From Mastigias papua (lineage: Eukaryota; Cnidaria; Scyphozoa; Rhizostomeae; Mastigiidae), in NCBI GenBank assembly GCA_964019165.1, contig OZ025270.1, positions 9,528,450 to 9,592,449 of the forward strand: DNA of 64,000 nucleotides, written 5' to 3'. Below are positions 11,591 to 46,534 of the stretch, one piece after another (within the stretch, counting starts at the first letter, position 1; every line of letters begins with the position of its first letter). A model generated the notes under the pieces. That model saw only the letters and a list, made by a program, of their open reading frames with translations, did not search any database and was not told the DNA's origin. The position numbers were made by a program, and so were the translations under genes.

Positions 11591-11882
11591 CTAAGGGACC
11601 GGTCATTATTTATGACCAGGGTGGGGACTGAAGAGAAGGTGCTATGTGCCCTCAAGAAAATTTTACCCCGCCATTTGTTTGAGCTAAATTTTCTGTACGC
11701 CACCGAAGGAAAACAGTAAAGAAAATGTGCATTTATACTTAAATATGGTATATGTTTTAACACTACTCCTGTGGCAAAAAATTATTCTTCTATCCCGCCT
11801 AATACAGCTTATTTTTTCAGTCACCCCACCATTTTATCTTCAGTCCCAACGCCGGTTATAAATAATGATCGCTACCTAAGGA
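11591..11882. mobile_element. Transposon remnant with about 55-bp terminal inverted repeats
   Basis: The left arm from about 11591 (CTAAGGGACCGGTCATTATT, continuing through GGTGGGGACTGAAGAGAA) is inverted at the right arm ending near 11882 (CAGTCCCAACGCCGG, then TTATAAATAATGATCGCTAC and CTAAGG). The arms are about 80% identical over roughly 55 bp around a core without coding potential. This is a non-autonomous DNA transposon. The superfamily is not assigned because no clean target duplication is visible. Confidence 0.7.
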
Positions 11883-11996
11883 TGTTAGAAAGTAGACAAT
11901 ATGTGTACAGTTTGTTGCATCTATGCTCAACTGCTGCTGCTGTCAGGTCTAAAACTCATATAGACAAACTAGGGTTTATATGCCTACACGTTTTTT

Positions 11997-12461
11997 ATAA
12001 GAAACAAACTTTCTAGTTTCAGCCAGAATATCTCTTAATAGCAAGGCTTGAAAAGATTTTTCAATGCCCCTGGCAATGGAAAGGTGTTGTCAAAAACCCT
12101 CCAGAGTATAAATAACTAACGCAAAATGTTTTCAGTTAAAATTTTTAACTCAATAAAATTCTGTAAAAGTGCCTCCGTTGTAATGCCAAATTGAAATATG
12201 TGCCTCTAACCAGCGACCGTGCGATCGTGCACTTTTTCCAGCCCTGCTTAATATGTTGTCAAACCCAGCTTCAATTGTTTCTTAAACCCAGATAAGGCAA
12301 CTGTGCAAAGAGAAATAGAATATTCGAGTTCTATGAAGCATGTGTGTATTTGTTTTGTTTGCTTTTTTATTCCAGCTTTATATAAAGAATTTTCTTGCAA
12401 AGACAGATTTTTCAAATTTATCTTTAACCTTTGCCTGATTTCAGCCACTTGTTTCTTATTA
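11997..12461 (-). mobile_element. Interspersed repeat family A, copy 2, interrupted
   Basis: The left end ATAAGAAACAAACTTTCTAG at 11997 matches the inverse of the right end of copy 1. From about 12255 to 12461 the match to the remaining body resumes (TTGTCAAACCCAGCTTCAAT, then AGACAGATTTTTCAAATTTA). About 220 bp between these parts (12030-12250) is absent from the other copies and is presumably an insertion. Confidence 0.7.
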
Positions 12462-14052
12462 AAGAAAAACATGTATTGAAATCCCGAGATGGAGCTACAA
12501 AATCAATTATAAAGCCTAGGAAATTGTCACACTTTTGATTGTACTGTCTTACATCTTGGAAATTTCATTCAACATTTTTCAAGTTTAGTCACAATTAACA
12601 TAAATGGTGCAAATACTAACAATAACTTTGTTTACAGGAGAATAAAGAAACTAAAGATAACTTATTATTTGCCTGTAGCAAAAGTAATTTTGGAGTAGTA
12701 AGTCGACATGAAAAGTATTTCTATTCCCTGATTCTGTCCAGAAGCTACAGCCCACTGAGAAGTTTTGTGAACTTCAAAGGTGGCATTAAAAGCTGTAAGT
12801 ATTACTCATCGGTGTGTAAGTACTGGGGACCTCGGAAATAGCGGGGGGAGGGCTGGAGTTTTCTAGAAAATTCTTTTGGCGGAGGTTGGAATTAGCGGAG
12901 GGATCGGATTTATGCAATTATGTGAATACATGAACTTAGAAAATTGTTCTAAGCTGGTTCTTTTTCTTTATAATTTGGCAAACTTCCCTAGCAATTATGG
13001 CTGCAATATTTTGGTGCAGCAAGTAAGAACTAATGAAAAATTGCTTTAAGGCACTATCAATAGAACAATTATTCCGCTCTGAAAACACAACCTAATGTAG
13101 CAGTCTGTTTAGCTTAATTTTCAGCTAGCAGTTCTTGCCTAGTAGAGTGGGGTTGGAAAAATTTTCAAAAACTTATTAGTGGGGGGACGGCAATTAAGCT
13201 CCAAAAGATACTTGCAATCAACACAGAGGGCAATTCTGACAAATGCGTTACTTATGAATCAAGTTGTAACTGAGAAAAAGCAAAGTAGATACAAAGAACA
13301 AATGGTGTAGAGCTACATTTTGCACGGGCGGTGGGAGGGGGGAGAGCATGGCAAAGCAGAGCATTCACCAAACCACACCCTGCATGCCCTTCATAGGTAA
13401 AATGGACAGCTTTTTGAAGCAACAATACTTCATGACAAACTGATCAAAGAGTAATTGTAGAAACAGATTTAGCCTGACCTATATGAGCCCCTTTCTGAAT
13501 CATTTAGCATTAATCAGAAAAGAGAGATGAGAACCCAGCTCCCCTTCGAAAAGAGAAGGGGACTGAACTCCCCAGCCCCTATTCGTGTACAATCCTGCGT
13601 ATAGCAGAAGACGATATACATGTATTGTATTTGCAGTTATTTCTTGCCAAACGATTTCAATTGGGTGAATAGTTTCTTGTCGCTAAGTTGTTACTTGGCT
13701 AATAGATTTAAACACATATCAAATCCTGTGAATTATCTGCCTGCTTGCACTTATTTCACATTTATCAGGGGTTTTGATACTTTTTACTTTGCCTCAGTTG
13801 CAAACAGGACCTTTCTGATTACCTTAGTTCCAGTAATTTTATCTGGCTCTTTCGAAAGAATTCTCTCTTAAAGCATAGTTAGCAGGTGATCATGATGATG
13901 GAAGAAACTGTTGGAACATAAATCGTTCTTTTCGAAATACGTTCAATTTAGCACAGGGAATTTCGATTATTTCTTAGTAGTTTTCCTCAACATGCAACCA
14001 TATTTGTTGGATCAGAAATTGGTTATGTTGACGACTTTTGCTATATAAATGT
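12462..14052. other. No confident gene
   Basis: It includes G-rich stretches near 12840-12910 and 13180 (AGCGGGGGGAGGG, AGTGGGGGGACGG) that resemble decayed transposon ends, but I could not pair them as terminal repeats. An 83-codon + frame at 13620-13871 has no recognised domain. Confidence 0.3.
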
Positions 14053-14192
14053 AAGCTCTGGAATAACCTACCCAATGAACTTAAAAGCATTGAAACTCTT
14101 GCATCATTTAAAAGGCAAATTAAAGGATGGAAAGATAACTGCATTTGCAGGTTATGTAGAAAATTCGCTAGCCATGTCGGTTTCCTAACTTA
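14053..14192 (+). mobile_element. 3' end of a CR1/L2/Jockey-type LINE ORF
   Basis: The + frame at 14053 reads KLWNNLPNELKSIETLASFK followed by R-Q-I-K-G-W and a short cysteine-containing tail ending in a stop at about 14190. The L-W-N-x-L-P plus S-F-K-x-x-x-K-x-W pattern is the usual C-terminus of such reverse transcriptases. Only the last 45 or so codons survive. Confidence 0.72.
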
Positions 14193-14272
14193 ACTTTATT
14201 GATCTTCACTCATTTTTCATTCATATGCTAGCTTTGTTTTCTTTTTCTATGTAAAAAAGTGGTAGATTTCAA

Positions 14273-15050
14273 TTAGCTTATTGGCTCGAGAATACCAAGA
14301 GCGCCCATAGAGAAATTTGCGAAGTTGATCATACGATATTGTGGTTTTAAGTCGAGCAAAAGAGGCCTATATTTAGTAGCTTTGCGATTACTATTAATTT
14401 CTATGTTTGTTTCAAATCCAACCGTTAATTCTAAGACATAAAGAGAATTATCTGGAGAAATCAAGGCAAGATCGGGCCGACGAGAATCACCAGTGGTAAG
14501 AGAAGAGATGGGAAAAATGGAGATCAGCATATACGATGCAACGCTGTATATAAGAAAATGATTTGGCAATGAACAGTAAAACAGAATTGTGGCACCAGGT
14601 GTACCTACCATCCTCTAGATAAGACCCCCAACTCGAGACAATATGCTGAAGTGTTTCTGGGAGACAAAAGGAGCAGGATGGGGAATCGGAAAGAGACCAT
14701 ATAAAAAGGTTCTTGCGAGTTGCTGAAGTATTGCTAAGATTGAAATTGAAAATATTTTTGGGCATATTCTTTGTACAGTTGACCATAGACCACGGGTGTT
14801 ATGATTGGAGAGTTTAGGGATGTAAGACATGATGAAACCTTGAGATGTTAATTCATGGTTAATGTGATGCTCGTGGTCCCTTTGAATGGCAGAGAGAACC
14901 TGCTTTGTAGTCTTGTAGTGTAGTATTGATCATATTGACTATTTGAGCCCTTGCTGGTCGCTGCCCACAGAGAATTGATGTCAGGGTTAGGAGAGGCTTT
15001 AAGAGCATTTCTAATGACTGTTTGGCATTGAGTAAATTTTGCATGATTTT
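14273..15050 (-). mobile_element. LINE ORF2 C-terminal part (coral-type), degenerate
   Basis: In shifting minus-strand frames the segment reads, in order: NSLWAATSKGSNSQYDQYYT-like at about 14940-15000, SLSDSPSCSFCLPETLQHIV near 14650-14700, R-Y-T-W-C-H-N-S-V-L near 14600, RRPDLALISPDNSLYVLELT near 14430-14480 and VGFETNIEINSNRKATKYRP near 14360-14430. This is the region downstream of RT in a LINE family I know from coral and related genomes: a C-x-x-C zinc motif followed by an endonuclease-like R-R-P-D-L and V-L-E-L-T block. At least two frame changes show decay. Confidence 0.78.
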
Positions 15051-15298
15051 TTTTAAAACATCTTCATTCTTTCATAACAATTAAATTACAATTGTACACC
15101 TCACTAATAAAAGGCAGTGTAAAATTGGCTGTTTCAACATCAGTAGATAATGTGTTAACAATAAAACGGAAATGATAGTATTAAAAATGAATGAATAATA
15201 ATAATGATAATAATAATAAAAAAAAACTTTGAATAAAAAGAAAAAAAAGAGAGTGAAAAAGAACAGGAAAATGAAACAGATAGAAATATAAGTCATTG

Positions 15299-15500
15299 TT
15301 AGAAGTCCATTAAGTCTGGATTAAACCAGTCTTTGTTTCGGCAGCAAAATATATAATAAGTACAGCGAATAGATATGTTCATGATCTTCGAAATTATAAG
15401 ACGTTGAAGGGTCTCTGACATGTCCAAGTCTTTCATCATCTTGACCAGGGAATGACACGAATTACCCAATACTCCTAAGGCGCTCATTGAAACATTCACA
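15299..15500 (-). mobile_element. Extreme 3' end of a second copy of the same LINE
   Basis: The minus-strand frame from about 15500 reads VNVSMSALGVLGNSCHSLVK and continues to a stop at 15299. Its first residues are homologous to the end of the 14273-15050 segment (F-S-M-G-A-L-G-I-L). It is therefore a separate, strongly 5'-truncated copy lying upstream in the same orientation, and 15060-15298 is probably its AT-rich 3' UTR. It breaks at 15500 next to a satellite-like fragment. Confidence 0.7.
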
Positions 15501-15540
15501 CCAAGGCTATAACCTTACTTTTTGGCCAAAAATCGCTCAT
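15501..15540 (+). repeat. Isolated 40-bp fragment of the 107-bp satellite
   Basis: The bases from CCAAGGCTATAACCTTAC through TTTTTGGCCAAAAATCGCTC and AT match the satellite monomer (CCAAGGTTATAGCCTTAC onwards) at 38 of 40 positions. The two differences are symmetric, in the AAGGTTATAGCCTT quasi-palindrome. The match begins exactly where LINE similarity ends and stops after CGCTCAT. It lies 31 kb from the array. Confidence 0.9.
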
Positions 15541-16485
15541 GGAGACTTTCATTTTATATTCCGCTACATACAATGGTAACCTCACTTAAAAAGGTAGTTA
15601 CAATTAGCTAGCCTGATAACAATAAAACAAAATAATAATAATAATAATAATTAGTTCAAGGGATGAACTCGGCCTAATATGTGACTACAGCTGAACATGA
15701 AAGGAACAGACAAAACATAATAATAATAATAAATGACCCTTTCTATTAACCTCTCTTGCATACTTGCCTCCAAACCTGTTCAGCTCTAAAGTTAATATAG
15801 TACTTTATGCTGCCATGGTGACAGACGGTCTTTATCTAGATATGGCGCCAATGGTCCTCCTAAGTGACGTTGCTGCTTCGGTTCTATCAAACCGCGTCCT
15901 ATCTCCAATGGAAGTTCGTGGCTAAATGTGAAGTCGCTGAAACTTATCTTCAGGCCTACAAGCAAAAGTCTAGTTGTTTATTTTTCGATCATGATAGTAT
16001 CCAATTGTTAATTGACAAGATGTTAAGTTGACTCCAAAAACTTTAATAAATACGTAGAAGAGAAGATTGGTTCCTATATCTACATTCATTAATCTACGCA
16101 TAATCCTATTATTGCAAGCTTCCACCCACTTGAATCAAAATTAGGGAACTTTACACCTTTGCTATATGCCATTAGGACCTCAAATATGCAAGATATCAAT
16201 GACAAAGGGGACATTTAGAGACTTAAAGAAATCGCCGCAGCCAGGAAATCTCCCAAAATAAGCTTCACTTTACTATAATCTGCATTAAGATAACTAGTTA
16301 AGTAATTCAAAGCACCAACCAATTACATAGTAAACACAATTTTTGCGCTATTGAATTCGAAAAAAATTCGATCTCTGTTTCACTGTGCCGATCTTTGCTT
16401 CTTCCCGTGGTATTTGTCATTTGAGACTTATTGTGCAGATTGCGGCATAATATATGAGCCTACATACATACATATTCTCATAGCT
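15541..16485. other. No gene seen
   Basis: Short AAT microsatellites occur at 15633-15651 and 15718-15732. Otherwise this is unstructured unique sequence. Confidence 0.45.
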
Positions 16486-16735
<250 letters not shown>

Positions 16736-19700
16736 ATGCTTATATTTACATTAATATAAATCTAGATTTATATACATATATGTAATATGTATATGTATGT
16801 ATGTATACCTTACATACAGTATATACTTAATCTAATTGTCTTGCTTCATCCACAAGATGGTTACTTTCCTGTTAAAGATGGCCTTCTATTCCTCTGTTTT
16901 CAAGTTGTGAATGGGAGATCCGGTATAGATTTAATCACTATACATAAAGTATTCTAAGAGGAAGTAAACGACTTCTCTCTTTTATGAATAGCTTCTCTTA
17001 GCAGCCAATTTTCCTATTCAGTAAATCATATTACTGACATTTCTCCTCCCAAAAAGACATCTATGACTCATTATATCTATATATTCTACTTTGGAATAAC
17101 GTAGAATATGGTTATTGAGACATCATTAGATACTTGGAAATTTTCTATCAGACGAATTCTTCTGGATTCTTTTCCCATCTGTAGTCTACCTGGTTGTAAA
17201 CCCCATCTAACAAGAGTTGCTTCGGTATCATTTTGTTCGTGCTAGCAAATAAATAGCTGGGAACTGCTTTTCGTAAAGGCAATATAGTATGGTTCTAGAT
17301 AAAGAACCCTTCCTTTAGATAATTTACTGTAGCTGGCACCAAAGAGATCCTTTGAGAATCATCCACAACAATATCATATGATTTAAGACATTTGAGGCTT
17401 TAGCCTACGTAATCCACAGGTTCACAGGAAAGCATTTAGTCTATTCAAAGATCGTTTGGCTTAACTTAACTCAAATATGGCTTTACAGCAAAGCACGGTT
17501 TTATCCTCGAGAAAGTTAAGTTAGCCAGGCCGCATCTTCCTCTATCAGACTTATGCTGTCTTTCTAATGACAGCCGTTGCTTTTCCAATATACTCTAACA
17601 TATTTTACAGAGCTATAATGGTGGCATTTTCTGCTTCAAACTATACTTTCTGATTTCGTCCTCTTTTCATGTCATGTAGCTTATGCGAACATCATCTTTA
17701 GATGCTTTTCTCTGCAATGTTTGGCTATTTTCCTCGCCTATGTATACTTGAAAATAGCTCTTAGGTCCTCTTTCTACTTAAAATATGTACATTTGGCATC
17801 CTTGCATATTTCCCTTCATGTTCGGAGATCCTCCGTAATAGTTCTTATGTCATACATTCTGGGCCTAATGGATGGGAGGAGATGCTGAGGATGCAGCTTG
17901 CGAGGGTCGCATAAGCTCAATAGCTGCTGCAATATAGCCCCCGGCTTGGTATAAGATAGATAGATTTTTAAACTCTTTGTTACTTCCTGAAGTTCTGCTT
18001 GTAACCTGGCAATAGAACAACATACATCACTATTTGACATATTTTCCTAGACTCATCGAAATTGAGAAAGAACATTTTCTTTTCAAACAGTTTTTCTTTA
18101 TAGATAAGGTTGTGTAACAAAAACCAATTGAGGCACTATCAGCGCATCTTTTACTACAATAAATGCCAGTCTTCGTTTTGGCTACAAAGAAGTTGAGACT
18201 ATATGATCAAACTGCAATTTTAGATTAAAAAGAGAATTGCTTTGATTCAAAAGTAACGGAGAATCGTTTTCTGATTGTACAACATTATTTTTCAGGTCAT
18301 AGAGCTGCTTTAACCATCTTGATCATATTAAATAAATGACAATGAAAAGTCCCACGAATACATCTACCCTAATTTGTAATATTTGAAAATATATATTTAT
18401 AAAAATTGAATATTTGAATATTTATAATATTTTAAGGCAAGTATGAGCCATTGAAGACTTCATCTGAGATGACATGAATTTTTATTCAAATTGGTTGCCA
18501 AATGCTCCTTTCAAGAGAGTGCCTCAGGCATTGCTTGAAAATCGGAGAATTTGGTTGACGTTGATCAGGTCAAAATTTCGTCGATTCAAATAGCCTTAAA
18601 TACATTGACTATCCCTCTCCAAGTTGCTCAAATTCTAGCTAGCTGGGCTGTTTTTGACAGCACCTCCGTACATAGAATTGTTGATGCATTACTTTAGCCA
18701 AAATATAAATTTCATTTTTCAGCCTCATTCACGTATTTCAATGAAACAGTTTGACTTAAGATGTCCCTAATTGAATCATCATGGTCACTGTTTGAGAAAC
18801 AATAACTCCGTACCATCAAAGGATAGTCCAATTTATTCTGTACCTTTTCCGTTTCACAAAAAGAGGATTAACAACCCTACTCGAAATCGCTTCTCAATAC
18901 GCCTTCCCCATTGTCCTCAATCTCTTTCTCCTTTGCGGCACCAACAATTCTCACGATTGGCCTATGACGTAGCTTTCATAAAGATAGTGGGAGAATAAAC
19001 AACATTTTTATTACCGAATTGCGATTGCATGTGAAGTAAACTACTAGATGCTTTCTTTATCAATGTTTAGCTCTTTTCTCGCCTATATATGTGCAAGAGA
19101 GTTTATAGAAGCGCATTTGTTAGCATAACGATTCCATCTCCCACCCCACGTACATTCCTTCCGAAATGGTCAGTGACCAGAGAGGCAGGAACCATTTGAA
19201 TGTGGAGGAGCACTGGAGTTGAAGGACAGTTTTAACATACACTATATTGCTAAGAGTCACGCCCAAGTATATGAGATTGCTTGTTATACTAATATATTCA
19301 TTGGAACCAGAGAACGTTGTGGACGGCCCAAGTAGAATATAGAGTTATGAAAACAAAAGAGGGCACTCTGATTTTGCTAGAGCATCGCTCAAATTATTGT
19401 CCTCAGTTAAAAGGCATATTGCAACATTATGAAGAAAATTTTTCGGCATTTAGAAACATTGAGGGTAAGCAATGCTGCCAATGTCCCCCTTCATAGCCCC
19501 TACTTTTCCGTCAAATAACCTATATGCAACTAGTATCTGCCCTCTACAAGACCAGTAAATGGTCTCTGATTCGAGTTGTCCAACTAAAGTTGTTAGGGCA
19601 GGTTCGTACAACGTCATGTGTAAGGAGTTAGTTCATTACAAATACGCCAAGTGGCAATGCATTCATTGAGTTCCAAAAGATGCTTTTTAAGCAATTTAAA

Positions 19701-22119
19701 GGAGCACTTCTGTAAAGGCCACATCTCCTTTTGGGCCATCATCACTTTCTTACTTTTCAGCAATCTGTTGTCTGGAATACTACATGTTAGGAAGCCAAAC
19801 AGCATAAAAGTTGCAACTGCTGCATTCCTGGATTTGACTACACAGCTAAATTCCTGGGCAGCTCATTGGAAACACCTAGAGCTTCAGCTTCCACATTCTT
19901 CTCTATGCTGTATTACCTTTGATTCATCGACCGTAGTTCGAACATATGACCTACTGAGTGCATAGTTGACACTTGACAGTTTGTATTGTATAGCCACATA
20001 CAGAGTCAATAGATGTTTCAAGTAAATCCTGAATCGACAAATTGTCTAAAATTTCACAATTCAAATTTTATTTGTAGCACGTGAGACAAGGGAGTGGAAC
20101 CTTTGCTCGACAATTTCGTGCTGTATTTTGTAACGTCACTGCCAGGCTAGGCATCCTTCCTATTGCAGTTTGCAAGAATCCTTTTCTCAACAGTTTTGAA
20201 CTTTTCAAGGAGTTTCTTACGCTGTTCCTATGGTACTAACACAAGGCATCCTTTTGAAGATTTTAAATAAATTTGATTTAAATTGAATACAAGTAATTGA
20301 TTTACGGACGCTGGAATGTTAAAATTTGTAACAAAATCAACTTAGTGCTTCGTTGTAGACAATTCTTATCAAGGTTCTTGTGTTTGCTTGTAACAGCTGT
20401 TACCCTAAATTGATTAGCTCAGCCGGTGTTTTCAGTTTTACAAAGTGGGACAAATTCCTTCTTTACAAATAGTAAGTGGACATCATTAAGAAATCCGAGT
20501 AATATTAGATCAAGTTAAGTTGGGAATTGCTCCGATTGAAACTTTCATGGACAGAGCCATCTCTCCTTTTTGTTTATAAGTGACCACTTTACAAGGGACC
20601 TATTTCTTAAAAAGGGCTTCCGTTGAAACTTATTAGGTCTATTGTCTATAGTAACTTATCTTAGCACTAACAGTACTAAATGTGGAGTTGAAATTAAGAA
20701 ACTAAAAAGAAAGTTCTAGTACCACAGTGCAGTCAAAAAGGGTCCACAATAAGGGACTTTTAGAATTTACCTTGTGCTAGGTTGCTTTGTAGAAAAACCT
20801 GGTAGAGCTGACACCAACACTTCGTAGTACTTATGGGATGCGATAAAAGTAGTAGGGGATGAAATTCATCTGATGCTTATCGAAGGGTCTTAGGTGAGAT
20901 AGATTTTTAGAGCCAGAGGCAAAGACAACAACTGAGTAACCCGGCTACATTAACTGGAGACCCGCTTGCTTTCTATCCAAGAAGGTGGATTTTCCGGATT
21001 TCCTTATTCCCAGCACAAAATTCATAATCCTCCAAGGCACCTGCCCTTTCTTTATCAGGACAGCTGAGCAGAATTGCGTGACACAAAGCAGGATACCGTT
21101 CTTTCTGAAACGATAGAAGAAATTCTTGTATACTGTTGTAAAGTTGTGCAAGTTCACTTCTAACGCGTTAGGCTCCTATTCTAGTGCTCAGGACGTTTTA
21201 GGAAAAAGGATTAGTTTGCAAAAACATTATGAGTTATGAAAACTGTCGAATAGAAATCAAATAATATGTACAGCAATTGGAAACATCTGAAATGTACTTG
21301 GAAGGGGGTGACTAGTGAATTTTAGAGAAGCGTAGAAGGCTTGAATTAAATCTACTATTTATTAGTAGGTTAAGCAAAAAATGACTGAGATTCCATTTAG
21401 AGTTTGAAACACAAAAGATAGCAAGCGTAGAAGACATTCCTTGTTTTACTTCATCAGGAAAAACAAAAATGACTGGCGTTTGAAATGCCCTTATTGTGCA
21501 GAAAATGAACGATGATTTAGATGTTTTCAATTGAAACAATACTAAAATTTTTATTTCTTATATCTAGCTATACTGTCGTTTGTTAAAAGTACTTGGATGA
21601 ATAGTCTGGTCAATCATTGAATTTTAAACACATTTCCGTTACTGTGTAATCAAAAAGAGGTAACAGGCGTGCCAGACAATGATGTAGATATTAACTCCTC
21701 CCTATCAAGATGCAATCAAAGATGTGACCCCCGTCATCTAGTTAATCACGCTAAACAAACACTGTTTAATTTTTTTGTAATTTTCTCCTTTGCTTGATTG
21801 CGAAAAACGATTAGAAGTCATCGGTGCTTCATTTCAAATCACAGTTCACAGTGAAGCTTATGTGCAGACAAGAGGGCTTTTTAGTCCAACCCTTTTGGAC
21901 GCGATTTAACTGGCGGTAAAACTCAAAGGACAAAAATGACCGGTGTTTTGTTCAACTGAAATGAAAGTACACCCTGGAAAGTAAATGAAGCATTAGCTCT
22001 GAGCCCAGACGACGCAGGAGGGAGTTAAAGAAGCAGAACAGTGGAATTTCCTTAGTTATTGGCTAACAAGGCAGATATTGCAAGGGGAGGGGATAGTTTT
22101 GGTGATAAGAGGCTGTGAA
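16736..22119. other. Gene-poor stretch upstream of the Wnt gene
   Basis: No confident gene. It should include the Wnt promoter and 5' UTR near its end, but I see no decisive core promoter motif. A 104-codon frame at 19651-19965 and its antisense partner read as low-complexity-free sequence without any recognised domain; the block 19614-19965 may be an unidentified repeat. Confidence 0.35.
17816..18040 (-). CDS. Uncharacterised open frame, possible terminal exon
   Basis: A 74-codon frame starts with ATG at 18040 and contains RLQAELQEVTKSLKIYLSYT and LLSLCDPRKLHPQHLLPSIR before a stop at 17816. A TTGCCAG acceptor-like site lies just inside, so it could instead be a last exon beginning near 18005. 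The first part has a heptad-like pattern (possible short coiled coil). There is no recognised family and no neighbouring exon support, so this may be chance. Confidence 0.28.
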   Translation of the reverse strand: MSNSDVCCSIARLQAELQEVTKSLKIYLSYTKPGAILQQLLSLCDPRKLHPQHLLPSIRPRMYDIRTITEDLRT

Positions 22120-44434
<22,315 letters not shown>

Positions 44435-45815
44435 ACCAAAAACCAAATTCACCTTCTTGGCTTATGAGCACTCTGGCAAATTTCTGTACTGCTGCGTCTG
44501 TTTTATTGCTACAACATTGTTCATAATCTTTGGAATGGCACTGCCGATTTCTGCCGTGCTCTACAACACTGTCGGATACGACTAAACCAGCCTAGCTATC
44601 TCTAAGTACAGATATAAGGCTTTTGTCGGATGCAATCACCAAGACGGCGAGGTATTTAACAACGACCTTAATTTATATACTTCACAGTGTGAAGGAACTC
44701 ATTTGGAGGAATTTGCTGACTTTTGTAACTTGAATATTTATTAGCTGTAGAATTAGGCGCTGCTCAATTACACAGAGAGACCAGACAAATCAATGCAATT
44801 TACAAGAGCAAGCTACCAACAAATGCAGTCTATAACCAAGCTAGCAGTAAGTCTGATTAAATTTTCAGTTCGAGTTTTCCCTAACTTGATCTACTTCGAG
44901 ACACTCTATATGATGATTGTGCATGCATCAACGTAAAAAAGACATAGACTTTTAGAGTCACTGGTGATATCAAATCAGGCCAAAGTCTATTATCACTCGA
45001 TAAGCAAATTTGCTATGACTGAAATGCTGCAGCAGCTTTTCACTAAAAACCACACACGCTGCTTTTATTCTATTCATGAGCATTTATCTCAAAAATACGT
45101 CTAACTTTTTTTAGCTATATTCACCATTTTGTATGCTCTAGAGATTTGATTCTTAGACTAGTTTAAGCAGTATCATCATTAAATAGATTATGAACCGATT
45201 AGTAAATCATAAAATTTATGATTAAATTCACTTCTCCACTGTAGGCCATTATTTGGATTCATCTTGTGTTTTCTGTCTCAATGATACTTAGAGGCTTTTA
45301 AGGGAATTTATCAGAAAATTATAATTTGCATAAAGAGGCAATGTTTCTAGAAATAGCAAAGACTTTCTCAACATAGGAAAGGACCATTATCAGCATACCT
45401 ATTTGCTTCAGCATAAAGCAAGAGCTTCTGGTTTGAGCTAATCTACAAATTGCAAACTGTCTTCAGAAATCTGAGTATATCGTTAGAGATTCAGTGTTTC
45501 ATTTTAACAAGGGAGATTATACTAATCTAATACCCTTGTTTTAGAACGTTTTAAACATTAATAGTCCTTGATATTTGCTGCAAATTTAACACCCTGAAAA
45601 TTTTACCTAAGGGTGCCAAACATGCTAAGTGTCAAGTAAGTGTTAGGTGTTAAGATAAGGTATTAAAGTGTCAATGTAGGCCCTCCACTCCCCCCTCCCC
45701 CCGTTGACATGGAATACTTACAATTGATAAATGATTGCAAAGCATGAAAGTGGCATCCTAGCTACGCACTCTCTGCAATGGTACAAATATTTAATATTAA
45801 TGGTTTCGTTTTCAG
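44435..45815. other. 3' flank of Wnt, no confident gene
   Basis: It probably begins with the Wnt 3' UTR. A short open frame at about 44584-44744 contains KAFVGCNHQDGEVFNNDLNL and ends in a stop; it may be chance. An ATTAAA occurs near 44857. Confidence 0.4.
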
Positions 45816-45909
45816 CAGCGAGAGTTTCTAAAATTTGTAGCCTCCTCACACATCACACAGTTCCTTGAAAGAACAAACATGAAACCATGCCGAATTCTCT
45901 GTTCGAAAG
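45816..45909 (+). CDS. Candidate small exon, unknown gene
   Basis: Bounded by GTTTTCAG and AAAG|GTAGTA. It is open for 31 codons plus one base: REFLKFVASSHITQFLERTN, then M-K-P-C-R-I-L-C-S-K. It ends in phase 1, which exactly fits the candidate at 46455-46534. No family recognised and no upstream exon identified. Confidence 0.35.
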
Positions 45910-46454
45910 GTAGTATACTAATTTTGGTACTTTAGCTAAAATCTAAAACTTCATAATCTTTGAGATTTTTGCTCAAAATTTACCGCTATATTTTCTGCAC
46001 ATTCAAAGAAACATTAGATATCGCATTTATTGACATTTTTTATGTCAATATGCGGTGCGATAACATTTGTATTTAGATAAAATTTCAAAATTCATTATCA
46101 TTAATAATTCGAAGAAACATGAGCTTGCAAGCTTGGCATTCTACAAAAATAATTACGATCATACTCATTGAGATTTCGTACTAACACTTAAAGCTATAGG
46201 TGGCAGACTTCGTCATGAATTTCACAATTTCCTTAAACCTAAAGCTAAAGGATTTGACCTTTGGGGGGAAATTTCACAATTAATACTCAGCGAGATTCTT
46301 GCTTAAAAATTAAGAATACAGGTCTGTCATTTAAGTACACATTGTAGTATTCATAGTCATTAATAAATTTTAGACATTAATACACATATGATAATATCCC
46401 ACTTTAAACGACTTTTCATAATTTAACTACCTGAGACTTCTTTCAAACACGCAG

Positions 46455-46534
46455 CGAATATCTATGCCACGTCGGACGACACGGTGAACAACAACAACCA
46501 CTACTCTGAATTTTTGGACAACGCAAAGGCTTAG
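46455..46534 (+). CDS. Candidate terminal exon, unknown gene
   Basis: Follows CAAACACGCAG. Joined in phase to 45816-45909 it encodes N-I-Y-A-T-S-D-D-T-V, an N-N-N-N-H stretch and E-F-L-D-N-A-K-A, ending at TAG 46532-46534. It lies only about 60 bp before the satellite array, so the transcript's 3' end would fall in or before the array. Confidence 0.33.
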
